64,000 nucleotides of DNA from Paramecium sonneborni. Its lineage: Eukaryota > Ciliophora > Oligohymenophorea > Peniculida > Parameciidae. The notes beneath the pieces were generated by a model that saw only the letters and a program-made list of their open reading frames with translations, made no database searches and had not been told where the DNA came from. Both the position numbers and the translations under genes were made by a program. The DNA lies in assembly GCA_905182985.1 (NCBI GenBank), contig CAJJDN010000044.1:450919-514918 (forward strand), written 5' to 3'. This document shows positions 47,800 through 59,889 of this stretch, piece by piece. Each line of letters opens with the position of its first letter. Position 1 is the first letter of the stretch.

Positions 47800-49409
47800 T
47801 CAAACAAAATGAATTTAATCGTTTACTGATTTTCTTGAAGGATGTTTAAATGGCGTAATTATGTTCATCAGATTTATATAATGAGGAATGCAATTTCTTT
47901 CTTTTGATATTCTATGTAAATAATCATCGGCTGTCTATTCTTATTCTTCCTCTTCACTTGAACTTGTAATATGTTGTTCTAATTTTTAATCAAATTTTTA
48001 AGATGATGCATAATCATTAGAATTTTATTCTCTCAATTCTAAAATAGTTCTTAAAGATGCCAAGATTTTAATATTTTCTTTTTCATTAGAATTTTACTAA
48101 TGCTTTTAATTTATTAACCATTAATGACAAACTGCTGCTGAATATGTAATTCTAGTTTTTGGATTTGGGTCTAAGAGTTGGCATAAAAAGTCTATTAAAG
48201 AATAAGAGTATAGTAGTTAATTTTTATTTTATAATCCTTTTAGCCATGTATAGGAGATTTAAAAATTATCAATAGTTTTACTAAAAGCAACTTATTTAAT
48301 ACCATTTTCAGGTAAAAATATTGTTAAATAGTAAAGTAAAACACCAATCTAATATAAATCGATTTAAGAAAAGTCTTACTTTACATTTAAACATTGAAAT
48401 TCAGGTGGTATCCAAGCATTAGGTAATTTTTAGATTATAGAAGGAACTTAATTCGCATCTCTAAAACTAAAATTGAATAAAGTAATTTTAGTTTATTATG
48501 GAGTATTGTTATTATTTCTTAATAAGATAATATTTGTAGGCAAAATTGATGCATGATAAAGATTATTTAATGATAAGAATCTACAGACTTTTATTAATTG
48601 ATATATAATTTAAGAAATCTATTGCATTGTTAATTATAATCCTTACTAAAGTTATTTAAATAATGTGTCTCCAATCCAATAATCATATAATATATAAAGA
48701 ATTTCTCCATCTTCAAATAAAGCATGGAATTAATTTAATCCACTTTATTTAAAACACATCAATATGTTAATTTCATTCATCAATTATTCATAGTTTTAAT
48801 CATTTAAATGTGTATATCTTATCATTTATACAGTGTATATTCGATCTACTGCTTTTAATAAATATTTTACTATTTTTGTTTTTAACACAGACAAAATGAT
48901 TCGGAATGGATAGTTTTTCTTTGATTGTGTATTTTTAAGAAAAATTTTGTTGTTTACAAAATCTTTTTAGTTACTTTTCCCACTAAGATTAATAAATATA
49001 AATATACACTCAGTTGTTAAACATAAGATTCATAAAATATAAAAAGATTTCCATGATGATTATAGAGCATTACACCTTGGGCAATAAATTCTTTATATTA
49101 AATTATTTTCTTAATCATGATGCAGGTAGATAAAATCAAGAATTCTCCATAATTATTAATAAGCATATTAGGGTAAAGTGAAAATGTTATCTGTTAAAAT
49201 TTATTAGTTTTATTGTTAAAAGAATAAAGGTCTGATTTTAGTATTTGATCACAATCTTGTAAACCTTATAATTAAATTTAGCTTGCAGTTTTAAGGTTAG
49301 TTTATTGCAATTGGTATTTAGGAATCTGATCAAGAAGATTTAATATCCATTCAATGTTTGCAGGCTTTTGATTTTTTATATAACTTAATCTTTTCTTAGT
49401 TTATTTCAT
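47800..49409 (-). CDS. Pseudokinase (kinase fold without catalytic residues)
   Basis: Introns of 25 and 19 nt leave 1566 bases, 521 residues. An N-terminal extension of about 180 residues (MKQTKKRLSYIKNQKPAN ...) may hold a PH-like domain. The kinase fold starts at KYTIKEKLSIPNHFVCVKNK. The VAIK lysine position reads Y-T-V-Q-M-I (Lys to Gln, codon TAA). The helix-C Glu is kept (MNEINIL). The HRD loop reads LYHASILPTNIILL, and DFG reads F-N-F-S-F. The C-lobe is well kept: AWIPPEFQCL (APE region), IDLYQIGVLLYYLT and LLDPNPKTRITYSAAVCHQWL. All three catalytic landmarks are lost in an open frame, so it probably acts as a scaffold or allosteric partner. Confidence 0.8.
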
Positions 49410-49771
49410 AATTTCATAAAAAATAAAACCATTTCGTAATATAATCAAACATAACTAACTCAAATCTATGTATTCCTCATAATTATAGGTTTTAAATATA
49501 AATTAAAGAATAATCACTAAAAAGTTAAAATTAATCATTTAGATATTCATTTCACTTTAGTTTTAAATTATTTTATGTATTGATCTGGAAAAATAAAATA
49601 AAAATTAACTTAATTATATAATATATCTGTATTACTTCTATAAAAATTAAAACTCTTTTTATTATATTTTATTTGAAGATGATAAGGTACTGCTTTAAAG
49701 AATATAGAGGTATTCATCTCTAATAAATAAATTAATTTTTTTTTAATTTTTATTAATGAATAGTTAACAAA
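49410..49771. other. AT-rich intergenic region
   Basis: No supported frame between the pseudokinase and the Myb-like gene. Confidence 0.4.
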
Positions 49772-50699
49772 TCATTCTTAACCACTAATTTATTATTAAT
49801 CATCTCTAACATGTGATTCTTATAATTATTACTAAGATTCTTATTTAGGATTCGAATCTTGTTACTACTATTTAAACTACATCTTATCATTTGAATCTTA
49901 AGATTATTATTATATATTCTAAATCTCTGTTTAATATTATTTTAAATTTTAGGGGTCACTCAGCATTTATTCTTTCATTTTTCTTCTAACAACATTATTC
50001 TAATTTTTATCAAGAAATTTACATTAACTAAATATTTGGAATAAGGATTAAATTTTTAATGATGTGAACGACATTACGAAGGAGATCTAGATTGAATGAT
50101 ATCAGACATGAGTTTAAAAATTTTATTTGTTTTTTTTAACTCTGAACTTTCCATAACTTCTCTATGTTATTGTAAAAATGTTAGATAAACTTAATGTTCT
50201 TAAGCACTCCAATGACCTTTCATATTAAATTTAGAATACCATTATTAAACTAAGGATTATGGGATTTTTTTATATGTTTTCTCTTTATTTTATTATCTCC
50301 AAGATCTTTTGTTTGGCTATAATTGATATTTTCAACACCCTAATTTATATTCAAAATACTTAGAATTAGTTTAACAATGCTGCATTTAACATAAGCTATT
50401 GTTATAAAAGTTATTAAGTGAATAAATCAATAACTCTAGGTTCTTCTGCAATTAGAGGGACATTATTCATTTGTGGATAGAATGATGATTGAATCTGTTT
50501 TAGCTACTCTAATTATAAAGTTTAAAGAAAGAAATCTGGATTTTACATTAATTATGTAAATTGTGGCATTAAAAAGTGAGGATCAATCTCTGGTTTGTTT
50601 GTTTCTATTAATAAAATATTATTTATTACAAATACAAGGAGAATTTTCTTCAATAAGTGGAACTATGCAATCTCTTGAAGATGGGTTAAGACGGTCCAT
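49772..50699 (-). CDS. Single Myb/SANT-domain protein, putative DNA-binding
   Basis: Four introns (31, 20, 23 and 23 nt) leave 831 bases, 276 residues. The N-terminal part (MDRLNPSSRDCIVPLIEEN ...) is polar with a Gln/Leu-rich helix. The Myb-like repeat follows: GHWSAQEHQVYLTFLQQHRE, then KIFKLMSDIIQSRSPSQCRS and HHQKFNP, which matches the W-x2-E-E-H and R-x3-Q-x-R-S-H-x-Q-K layout of SHAQKYF-type Myb domains. The C-terminus is Gln/Asp/Ser-rich and may be an activation tail. A single repeat of this type usually binds DNA; the target is unknown. Confidence 0.78.
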
Positions 50700-50839
50700 A
50701 AAATTATTTTTAAATTTTAATTAAGATTTATATATCTGATTCAGATATAAGAATTTAATTTAATCATGTATTATATTATTCAATTATATTTCAAGAATAA
50801 TTTTTATGTTTTTAGTAAACCATTATAGAGACTCTACAT

Positions 50840-51407
50840 TTTATTTTTTATCTTTGAGATTGAAATATAGAATATTATAATTTACATACCTAAGTCATCA
50901 AATCATCTAAAAATTGGCTTTATCATTTATCATTATAAAATTTAGAAAAAAAGCAATCATTATTTATTTTTTCATATCATTAATTTATATTATCTCTTAA
51001 TATTTTTATCAAATAAATTAACCTCTATAGTTGAAATCAATGATTTGAATAAATTTTAATCAGTTTTTTCATCTTTAATTTCTAATCTATTTTGATAAAT
51101 TGTATGTTAGTCTTGTTAATTCATTTTTTTCTATAGCAGATACTGTTACATAATCATTTTACATCATTTCCACAACTAATTACCCAATTCTAAGGGATTT
51201 TATTATAATCTTGCTCTAAGTTTTAATTACTTATTTAAAAATTTCTAAATAGTTTATTTTCAGCTATTGGAAATTATACAACCATGTAAATTTATTTAGA
51301 TTAATAATTGTACAAAAAATGGGACTGTTTTAGTTTAATTTACTTCGATACATTGTATTTCGTATTGTTAAATAATGAAATAAGAAGAGATATTACAAGA
51401 TTTTCAT
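50840..51407 (-). CDS. Hypothetical protein, exons uncertain
   Basis: From MKILQYLFLFHYLTIRN a frame stays open through KTQSKIIIKSLRIGQLVVEM. Removing a 19-nt GT...AG segment near 51130 extends it through QNRLEIKDEKTDQNLFKSLI. The 3' end could not be fixed. The composition is charged and looks less random than the flanks, but no domain is recognised and the start may lie elsewhere. Confidence 0.35.
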
Positions 51408-51489
51408 TATATTATTGGATCTTAAATTTGATGATCTTCATAATAAGTTAAGTATTTTGAAAGAAAAATTCTAAAAAAAATAAATTCAA

Positions 51490-52080
51490 ATGTCAAGAAG
51501 AAAAAATCAGATAAATGTAGGATTTGAAATAAAGTCTAAATTGTTAGAACAATAATCTTAATAGTTCAATTAAAAGAAATCAATTTTGATATATTTTTAT
51601 TTTCATCAAATAAGGCTTAAAGCGTTGCTTCATCTTATACTATATTCACCTTCAATCTTTTTAGTAAATTGGATATTGTAATTTGATTAACTAATTTATA
51701 AGTTTTGAATATATATTAGTCCTTCAAAGTTAAATTATATTTTATTAACATGGATAGGCTATATATAATCAAAACATATCTTACTAAAAATAATTAGATT
51801 AGTATTTTCGAAATATGTCTATCTGTATTTTTTAATTGAAATATATATCAACCTTATAATTTATAAGTATATAAAATTGTATATCATATTAGTACTTATG
51901 AATAGTCTTAATCATATTTTAATTATATTAGTTTATTTTTTTCTTAAAATTCAGTTTGGTATCAAAGCCAAATTAATTGTTTATCAAATGAAAGACCAGA
52001 AATTATTGTATTTAATGAAATAACTTTTTTAAAAAATTAACTATAAAATATTTATTAAATGTATCTTAAATTCTGTGTGA
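51490..52080 (+). CDS. Possible hydrophobic membrane protein, weak call
   Basis: An open frame (with one putative 18-nt intron near 51705) starts MSRRKNQINVGFEIKSKLL and continues as several hydrophobic stretches rich in Ile, Leu, Tyr and Phe. Random AT-rich DNA on a code with one stop also yields such frames, and no conserved motif is seen, so this may be spurious. Confidence 0.25.
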
Positions 52081-52287
52081 TCATCAGAAAAGAAGTATAC
52101 TTATCTGAATAAATATGGTAAATTTTTGAATATTCTTAAACTAATCATTAAATGAATGAATGATTTTATTTTGATTGTTGATCTAAATAATTGTTAAGAA
52201 TAACAGAGATTAAATATATAAGAATAATATATATGATAGGAATAGAAAGAAATATAAAAATATAAATTGGTTCTTTATATAATACTC

Positions 52288-53440
52288 TCATTATTTGAGT
52301 GTTTCTGGAGCATTTCCAACTTTGACAACACATCTATATTTAGGTCTTCCATTTAATAATTTATCATAAGCTCCTTTGAAATTTTCAAACTCAAATTATT
52401 CGCATGTGGGATAGATTTTATGTTTATTCGCAAACTCAATCATTTCATAGTTTTCCTATAGATTTAATATTAATTTTATACTTATCTTGAACCAACAAGA
52501 GATCCAACAAATGAAATTTATCTGACAACCAAAGCAAAAAATGGCAATTAAAGTTCAACTTTAGTTAGTGCAGGAATACCAACCATAACAAAATCTCCTC
52601 CACTTTTAACAAGATTAGTATAAGCAATAAATTCATCAACAGTATTAGCATTAGCACAACTTAAAATCATATCAAATTTTCCATTAGCTTTAACCATTTA
52701 TTCTTAATTCTTAGTACAAATAAAATCAGTTGCACCATATGATCTTGCTTCTTCTTCTTTATCATATGATGTAGATATAGCTGTAGTTTTCATTCCTAAA
52801 GCAGCTGAAAATTTAATTGCTAAATGTCCTAAACCACCAATTCCTAAGATACCAACTGTTTTATTAGCTCCAAAATGTCTTTTAAGTGGTGCATATACTG
52901 TAATACCTGCACATAATAGAGGTGGTGCTAAATGTTATGGAATTGTATTTGGAATTGGAAATGCCCATTTTGCTGGCAATTAAACATGTGTAGCAAATCC
53001 ACCAAATTTTGGTAATGGAATTAAATGTTCATTACCTACTTATCCACATAATTAATCATTTCCTAAAATACATTATTTGCATTTTCCACAACTATCTCTT
53101 ATAAATCCTGCTCCAACCAAGTCACCAATTTAAAATTATGTTACTTGCTCTCCTTTTTATACTATATGACCTAATATTTCATGTCCAGGAACACTTGGAT
53201 AATTAATTGGGAACCAATCTTAATTAACAAGATGACCTTAATAAATAAATCATAATGTTTACAATCTGTATAGCATAAACCAAAATATGTCTATTGAATT
53301 CTAACTTCATCTGGTCTCATTGGAGGAAATTAAAATGGATAAAGCACTGCTTCTGTATTTGGACCTTCAAAAGACCATGCAAATGCTTCAGCTTAATCTT
53401 TACTTACTAATTTATAAAGACTGTGTTCCTTTGTTGCCAT
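52288..53440 (-). CDS. Zinc-dependent alcohol dehydrogenase, cinnamyl-alcohol-dehydrogenase-like
   Basis: Two 26-nt introns leave 1101 bases, 366 residues. Motifs of the medium-chain CAD/YahK group are all present: GLCYTDCHL (catalytic zinc Cys), SVPGHEIIGHI (second zinc ligand), SCGKCKQCILGNDQLC (structural zinc cysteines), LLCAGITVYAPL, and the NADP-binding GILGIGGLGHLAIKF. The first intron cuts exactly between TDC and HLVNQDW, and removing it restores the conserved CHLV context. The product is a cytosolic NADP-linked reductase of aldehydes or alcohols; the substrate is not predictable. It ends GNAPETLKQ. Confidence 0.93.
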
Positions 53441-53857
53441 AAATTATATTTATTTATCTTTCCTTATCAAATACACCTTATCTTCATAAATATTCTCAAA
53501 CACTCATGAATCACCTTCTCTTATCTAATCAGAATTTAGAAATTTCTATATTATTTATAATACAAATCATAATCAATGACAATTAATCATTCCATTCTCA
53601 AAAATACTTAACAATACTTAACAACGTTCTATATTTCAAATATACAAACTTATTTCTTTATTTAATCATATTTTTTCTTAAAACATTATAATTCATTCTA
53701 AAACCTATTATTTTCATTCAATCATTTTTCTAATCTTTTTTCTTTCAGAAATTTCTTTTCTTATTAAGGTATTTACTTTTTTTTTTCATTCTGCTCTAAT
53801 ATGATGATGCTTAACAATAAAATTAATTTTGTTTTATAATGTTATTTATAATATTAA
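53441..53857. other. AT-rich intergenic region
   Basis: Divergent promoter region between the alcohol dehydrogenase and the multi-RING gene; no frame or repeat recognised. Confidence 0.4.
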
Positions 53858-55941
53858 ATGAAGCTTGGAATATATGAAGTAGGATTTCTACAAACAGACC
53901 TTAAAATAAATTTTAAACAATTGTAACCATTTTAGTAATGGCAATTTTTGGGATAAAATTATTTATCTACAATGTTGATTGCTATGCTTGATTTTTTTAT
54001 TGCAAATAAAAAAACCAAAGCTATTGAGTAATTAGCATAACCTAGATCAAGTTATCAAAATCAAGATTCAATTTAGATTGCTAGATTTATTTATTGCCTG
54101 TTTACAAACTAAATTAATACAAAAGAATTTTTCATTTAATTAAAAAATATAGACAACAATAATACGAAATGTGGAAAATTATTAGAGGAATTTTGCGATA
54201 TTTAAGGAATAAATAAATCAAAATAAGATGTAAATATAATGATGTAAAATATTTCAAACTTCTTTTAACTTTAAATTAATTTAATTGGACAGCGCTAAAT
54301 TGGTTAATCTAATAAATCATAAATATTCATTTATTAAGGATCAAATGGGTTTTATTTAATTAAATAAACAAACCCTATAATTTAGTATATAAATTCACCC
54401 CAATAACAATGTTAAAGATGTTTGATAAAGTTTGATGACTATTTTATAAATTCTAATTGCCTTCATATAATTTGTTATAAATGTTTAAGTGAAAAAGCTA
54501 AAAAGAGTAATTAAAATGAATACATTTAGTGCATCAATAATTGTAAGGAGAAAATTGAAATAAAAAATTTTTAATAATATATCAAATAAGATTAAACTAA
54601 ATAAAGTTTGGAACAATCACAAAAATTATCAAAGTCTTAATAATTTGGTATAGATAATACTTAAGCTTAACCTGTTAATTATTAGAATTAAAATTAAGTA
54701 AAAAATAATAATCTTGTTAATTCATAATCATTAATATGTAATTATTGTTATAAAACCTAAAACAAACCATTATATATTAATAAATCTTGTAACCATAGAT
54801 TTTGCATAGATTGCTTTTATTAAACCATTACTTGTAAAGTATAAATATGTGCAGTCAAAAGTTGTTAGAAAATAATTGATGATTCTCTCATCTAATAAAG
54901 AATTTAATTATAAAATGACATTTAAAAAAATTAAAAACCTATCTAAACTTCGAATTAGCAAATGGCAAAATGTAGTAAATGTAAGAATGGATATAGTCAA
55001 AAGTAATTATATAAAGACAATGGATGTTAGCATTTAGTTTGTTTTTAATGCATACAATAATAGATTTAAAAGTAAATGTAGAATGACTAAAAATTATATT
55101 TAGTGAGATGTCCTTGTTGCCATAATTTATTTGGTTATGATTTTGAAAAATATTATGATCAATAACAATTATAATTAGTATAAGAGAACATAAAATATGA
55201 TGAATTATTTTAGAAGGAATAAGAAGAAAGATAACTATTGGAAAAAATATAATTTTAAGTTTTTGATTAAGAAATATAAGAAAAATAGGAATAATAAGAA
55301 AAATAAGAATAAATGTAGAACTTTGATAAAGCTACAAGTTAAAAAGTTGAAAGATATCCTTCGAGATTTATTGTTTCTTAATAATAGTAATAATTATAAT
55401 AAAATAATGAATAATAAAATAATTCTTCATCAGTAAAAAATCTTTTATAATCAGCAACGGATAAAAAGATTCAAGAAGAGAATAAACAAAAATTTGAAGT
55501 AGGAGAATGCACAATGTGTTAAACAAACTTTTCGCAATATAATATTAGATAATAAATTGATTGCGAATAACATAAAATTGGAGTCTGTTGTTCTATAAAA
55601 TTTAAAAAATGTCCTTAATGTGAACAAAAAAGGGTAAATTCTTCGATGATCAGAGTAAAACGTACTATTTTAAATCATAATTAGCAAGACTGATTTTACA
55701 AACCTTCATCTAGAAAGTCGAATTGTTTAATCAGTCGAATTTATATAATACCTCATCGATACAATATAATTATGGAATTGCAGATGATTACTCTAGAATT
55801 AATTCTAGAGCTAATGTTGGCTAATCTCAAATTAAATAATAATTAAGAAATAGTACTATGGATAATAATATTATCAGAAGTTAGGCTGTCCCATAAAGTA
55901 AAATGATGAATAATAATTAAGGAGTAAGATATAAATATTGA
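53858..55941 (+). CDS. Protein with four RING-like zinc clusters
   Basis: About 690 residues starting MKLGIYEVGFLQTD. The N-terminal 170 residues may be a small globular domain ending IFIYQGSNGFYLIKQ. Four zinc clusters follow: (1) CQRCLIKFDDYF, CLHIICYKC, CINNC; (2) CNYCYKTQNK, CNHRFCIDC, CAVKSC; (3) CSKCKNGYSQ, GCQHLVCFQC, CPCC; (4) CTMCQTNFSQ, CEQHKIGVCC, CPQCEQ. Each has the C-x2-C / C-x-H-x2-C-x2-C layout of RING or RBR modules, and the third resembles an Rcat. A Gln/Glu helix separates 3 and 4. Near 55630 the frame must shift by an unresolved intron or a sequence error before the C-terminal region (FDDQSKTYYFKSQLARLI). Ubiquitin-ligase activity is inference. Confidence 0.7.
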
Positions 55942-56000
55942 TTGTAATATTAATTAATGAATTATTTTTGATATTGATCAATTATATACAATAATATAGA

Positions 56001-57671
56001 TCATTTTGTATTTAATTCTTATATTTTTTGTAGATAAATAGTGGATTACTATTTTGAATTTTCAAATTTTATATCTTATTAATTTTACATCAAGATATAG
56101 AAATCTTCATCTGATAGTAAATTGTTAGGATATTACTAATTTGCATTTCCAATAAAAAAACTTTAAGGTTTTTAAAGTTAATCAATATTAATAATACTCT
56201 GATCTTTGATATCAAGTGTTGCTTAAGGATTCTAAATTAAAATAAATAAATTTACATTGACTTAAGCTTGTACTCTAATTTCTTCAAGAGATTAATCGTC
56301 TACATTTTCAACATGAAAATCATGTACTTTGTTTATTTATTAGATTTCTGATTTTTCATCTGGATCAGATGAAGTTTCCAGAATATTTAATTTGATTCCT
56401 ATACTATGACATGAACTTAAAATTTCATAATCAAAATTGGAACGTAGAATAAATTATAATCTTGAAACTTCATATAAGGAATTAGTTAAACAAAGTTTTT
56501 ATTTGGCAATTTCAGTTAAGTCACGATATTTTTACATGAATTTATTAAATGGGATAGATTTATCAAAATATTTGACTCCAATTATTTTTGAATACCAATT
56601 AGAAATAAATTTAATATTCTTTAATTAAGGATAATACATTTCTATAACTGCTCTAACTACTCTGTCTTCAAGTGTTTTTTCATTAATTAAATAAGCTACA
56701 TTTGAGAAGAATAAAAAGAATGAGATTATAGATCCAATATTTGCCAATACTTCTGATACTTTAGGATATTCAACGAAAATAGTTTATTAAAGTGTTCCAA
56801 GTTCAAATTCAAAAACAATGAATACATCTTTTTAAAATGTATGAGTAAAATAATCTAAATCCATCTATTAAATATATGTGATTATTTGACTTGGAAATTC
56901 ATATTTTTCAATATTTTCAAATAAGAATCCAGTATCAACTGATACATTTGATGTTCCAAAAGAAAGTTAACTAAAATATGTTGTTTTATTATCAAAAGAA
57001 GCATAATAATCTTATTCAATCATTTCTAATTGTTTGGTGGATGTATTATATTAATTGACAAATGTTCTGATAAAAAGTTAATTTTATTTTTAACTGAAAA
57101 ACTCTTTCACTCTCTCTTCTTTTGCACAAGTCCATCCTTCTGGTAATACACTTTGATCACATTCTTCAAACATTATTGTATATTCAATATTTTTATGATC
57201 TATTTATTCATTTTCATTATTGGAAAGTTCTATATTTCTAATTTCAATAACAATCATCTTATGTTCTGGTGATAGTTTTTTTGATAATAGAGGTGTTGGT
57301 ATCTAAAGTTCATCTTCTATAACTTTATATAACATTGGTAATAATATTATGTTTTCAGGTTCAAAAGGATCTATTTAATCAGGAATACTTTTGTGTCTTC
57401 TGAGACAAAATTCAGCTACAGTTACTTAATCAAAATTTAAGGAATATGACTCAATTTCAGTTGCCATAGTTGTAACTTTTGGTAGTATTTATCCTGATCT
57501 CCACAAAATCAATTCATATATTAAATATGATAAACTGGCTCCATAAAGCAAAATAGACAACAAACCTCCAAGTGATGTTTTGAATTAGACTTCTCCATAA
57601 GCATAGCTTGGTTTATAATTTGCTCCAAATTAATCAACTCTTCTTAAAAATTCTTGAATATTTTTTATCAT
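56001..57671 (-). CDS. Two-pass membrane protein, tandem paralogue B
   Basis: A 24-nt intron near the 3' end leaves 1647 bases, 548 residues. It starts MIKNIQEFLRRVDQFGANY and has a first membrane segment (SLGGLLSILLYGASLSYLIY). A luminal-type domain of about 300 residues with FNQ-like repeats and cysteines follows (LLPMLYKVIEDELQIP, SVLPEGWTCAKEERVKEFF), then a second membrane segment (VLANIGSIISFFLFFSNVAYLI) and a cytosolic tail ending SDEDFYILMQNQQ plus a polar end. Topology recalls ERGIC/Erv41-46 proteins (N-terminal FRRxD and GG motif before TM1), but the family looks ciliate-specific to me. It is closely related to the next gene, 270 bp away, same strand. Confidence 0.75.
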
Positions 57672-57941
57672 ATTTCTTTAATCTATATTTAGAACATACA
57701 AATTAGTTTTCAAATTTCGTTTATGTTAATGACATAATTTAATTTTAATAAATTAAGTTAAATTCAAAAATGATGTCATTTTAAAAAATATTACTAATAT
57801 TTCAAAGATACTCTTACATTCCTTGAATTTCATTACATTGTTGTTTAAATACATTGAATTTATAAATTATAATATTTTATAATACTAATTTATCTTGATA
57901 TAAATACAATAATATAAATTTACATCATGTTTACATTTTGA

Positions 57942-59641
57942 TCATATGGAAAAATTGTTCTGATTATTTTAGGTTTAAACTTTAGGTGTAACTGTTTCAT
58001 ATATATCAATAATATTTAATTCTTTTATTTTAGGTTATTGTTACATAAGGATATAGAAATCTTCATCTGTTAATTTCTAATCATCATCTAAAGATTCTTA
58101 TGGTTATAAATTCTTTCCCAAGAATAGACTTTGAGATTAATTTAATTATTCTAATTAGATTATTTAAGATGGTCCATCTCCTAAAGTTTATGGTATCTAA
58201 TTAAGATAAAATGAAAAATTACAATTCTTAGGATATTTCGATTTTGATCATCAATTGAATTATTATCAATAATTTCCTACTTCAATTCCTGATTATTCTA
58301 TAAATTATCAATTTTTATGCCATTTTATTTTTCAATATCTGGTTCGATTTCAAGTGATTTTAATCTAATTCCAATATCATGGCAACTTTTAAGGATTTAT
58401 TTATCACTTATAGATCTAATAATGAATTATAATCTTGAGATTTCATATAGAGTATTAGTTAAACACAATTTAGCAGAAGCAATTTTTTATAATTTTTTAT
58501 ATGATTCTAAAAATGTTAAGGCTACTTTCTAATTTTAATATCGAATTTAAGTAATTTTGCCAAATAAATTTTTAATAAATGTAATTTCTTTCACTTAAGG
58601 ATAATACATCTCTATCAGAGTTCTAACAACTTTTAATTCAAGATTTTTCTCATTTATGATATAAGCAACATGAGAAAAAAATAAGAAGAAAGAAATTATT
58701 GATCCAATATTTGCTAAGACTTCTGAAATTTTCGGATATTCAATAAAAATTGTAGATTAAAGGGTTCCTAATTCAAATTCAAATACAACATATACTTCTT
58801 CATGAAAAGTATGAGTAAAATAATCTAAATCCATTTATTGAATATATTATTAAGTAGAACTAGGAAATTCCATAATTTCTGTACTTTCTAATAGAAATCC
58901 AGTATCAATTGATACATTTGATGTGCATATAGTTATTTGACTAAAATATGTTGTTTTATTATCAATTGATGCATAGTAATCTTACTCAACTAATTCTAAT
59001 TATCGTGTAGAAGTATTATATTAATTTACAAAAGTTTGGATAGTCAATTAGTTTTATTTTTAATTAAAGAATTCTTTAATTGTATCTTCATTTGCACAAA
59101 GCCACCCAGAAGGTAATAAATGTTAAACACATTATTATAATGTAAGCATATATTCTCTATTTGGATGATCAACTGATTCTTGTTCATTATTTGATAATAT
59201 GACATCTTTGAGTTCTATTAATATAGTTTAATGTTTTTCTGATTTTTTTGTTGATAGTAATGGTAATGGTTTTTAGAGTTCATCATCTATTATTTCATAT
59301 AGCATTGGTAGTAAAATTATATGTTTGGGATCAAAAGGATCAATTTAATTTGTAATACTCTTATGTCTTCTCAGACAAAAGGATGCTATAGTTACTTTAT
59401 CAAAAGATAATTCATATGTTTCAATTTCAGTATGCAAAGATGTAATTTTTGGAAGTATTCTTCCTGATCTCCATAGCACTATTTCATACACCAAATAAGC
59501 TAAACTTAATCCATATAAAATAATTGATAATAATCCTCCCAAAGAAGTCTTATATTAAACTTCACCATATGCATAGCTAGGTTTATAACTAGCTCCAAAT
59601 TAATCTATTCTTCTTAAGAATTCCCCACAATTATTGAGCAT
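57942..59641 (-). CDS. Two-pass membrane protein, tandem paralogue A
   Basis: A 26-nt intron at 58197-58222 leaves 1674 bases, 557 residues. It starts MLNNCGEFLRRIDQFGASYK. TM1 is SLGGLLSIILYGLSLAYLVY and TM2 is VLANIGSIISFFLFFSHVAYII. Between them long blocks match paralogue B (FCLRRHKSI, IILLPMLYEI, VNQYNTSTRQLE, YYASIDNKTTYFSQ, QQMDLDYFTHTF). The tail ends with the same LTDEDFYILM motif. Unlike the N-flanked repeats, the two genes differ at many positions, so this is a real tandem duplication. Trafficking or sensory roles are possible; no function is assigned. Confidence 0.75.
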
Positions 59642-59889
59642 AAATTATTGTTATTTGTGATTTTAAGTTTAAATACTAAAAATGAGATGACATAATAATA
59701 ATTTTGTTTATTATTCTAATTTGATATTTACGTCACCGCATATAATTTAAAAAAAATACAATCTAAATATAAAAATTAAAATAATCAACTTATTGATAAT
59801 GTTGTTAAATAAAAAAATTATAATCAAGTACTCCTAAGATTATTTGATAGTGTAATAAAATTAATTAAATTATATAAAAGATTTTAAAG
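59642..59889. other. AT-rich intergenic region
   Basis: No supported frame between the membrane-protein paralogue and the hybrid histidine kinase. Confidence 0.4.

Noticed and set aside
53858..54360. Otubain/OTU-like domain at the N-terminus of the multi-RING protein
   Set aside because: The end IFIYQGSNGFYLIKQ vaguely recalls an OTU C-terminus, but no catalytic D-G-x-C block or His is visible.
55197..55436. Lys/Asn-rich plus-strand frame of 79 codons
   Set aside because: It is an alternative frame of the multi-RING gene; the in-frame reading there continues as a Gln/Glu helix that links zinc clusters 3 and 4.
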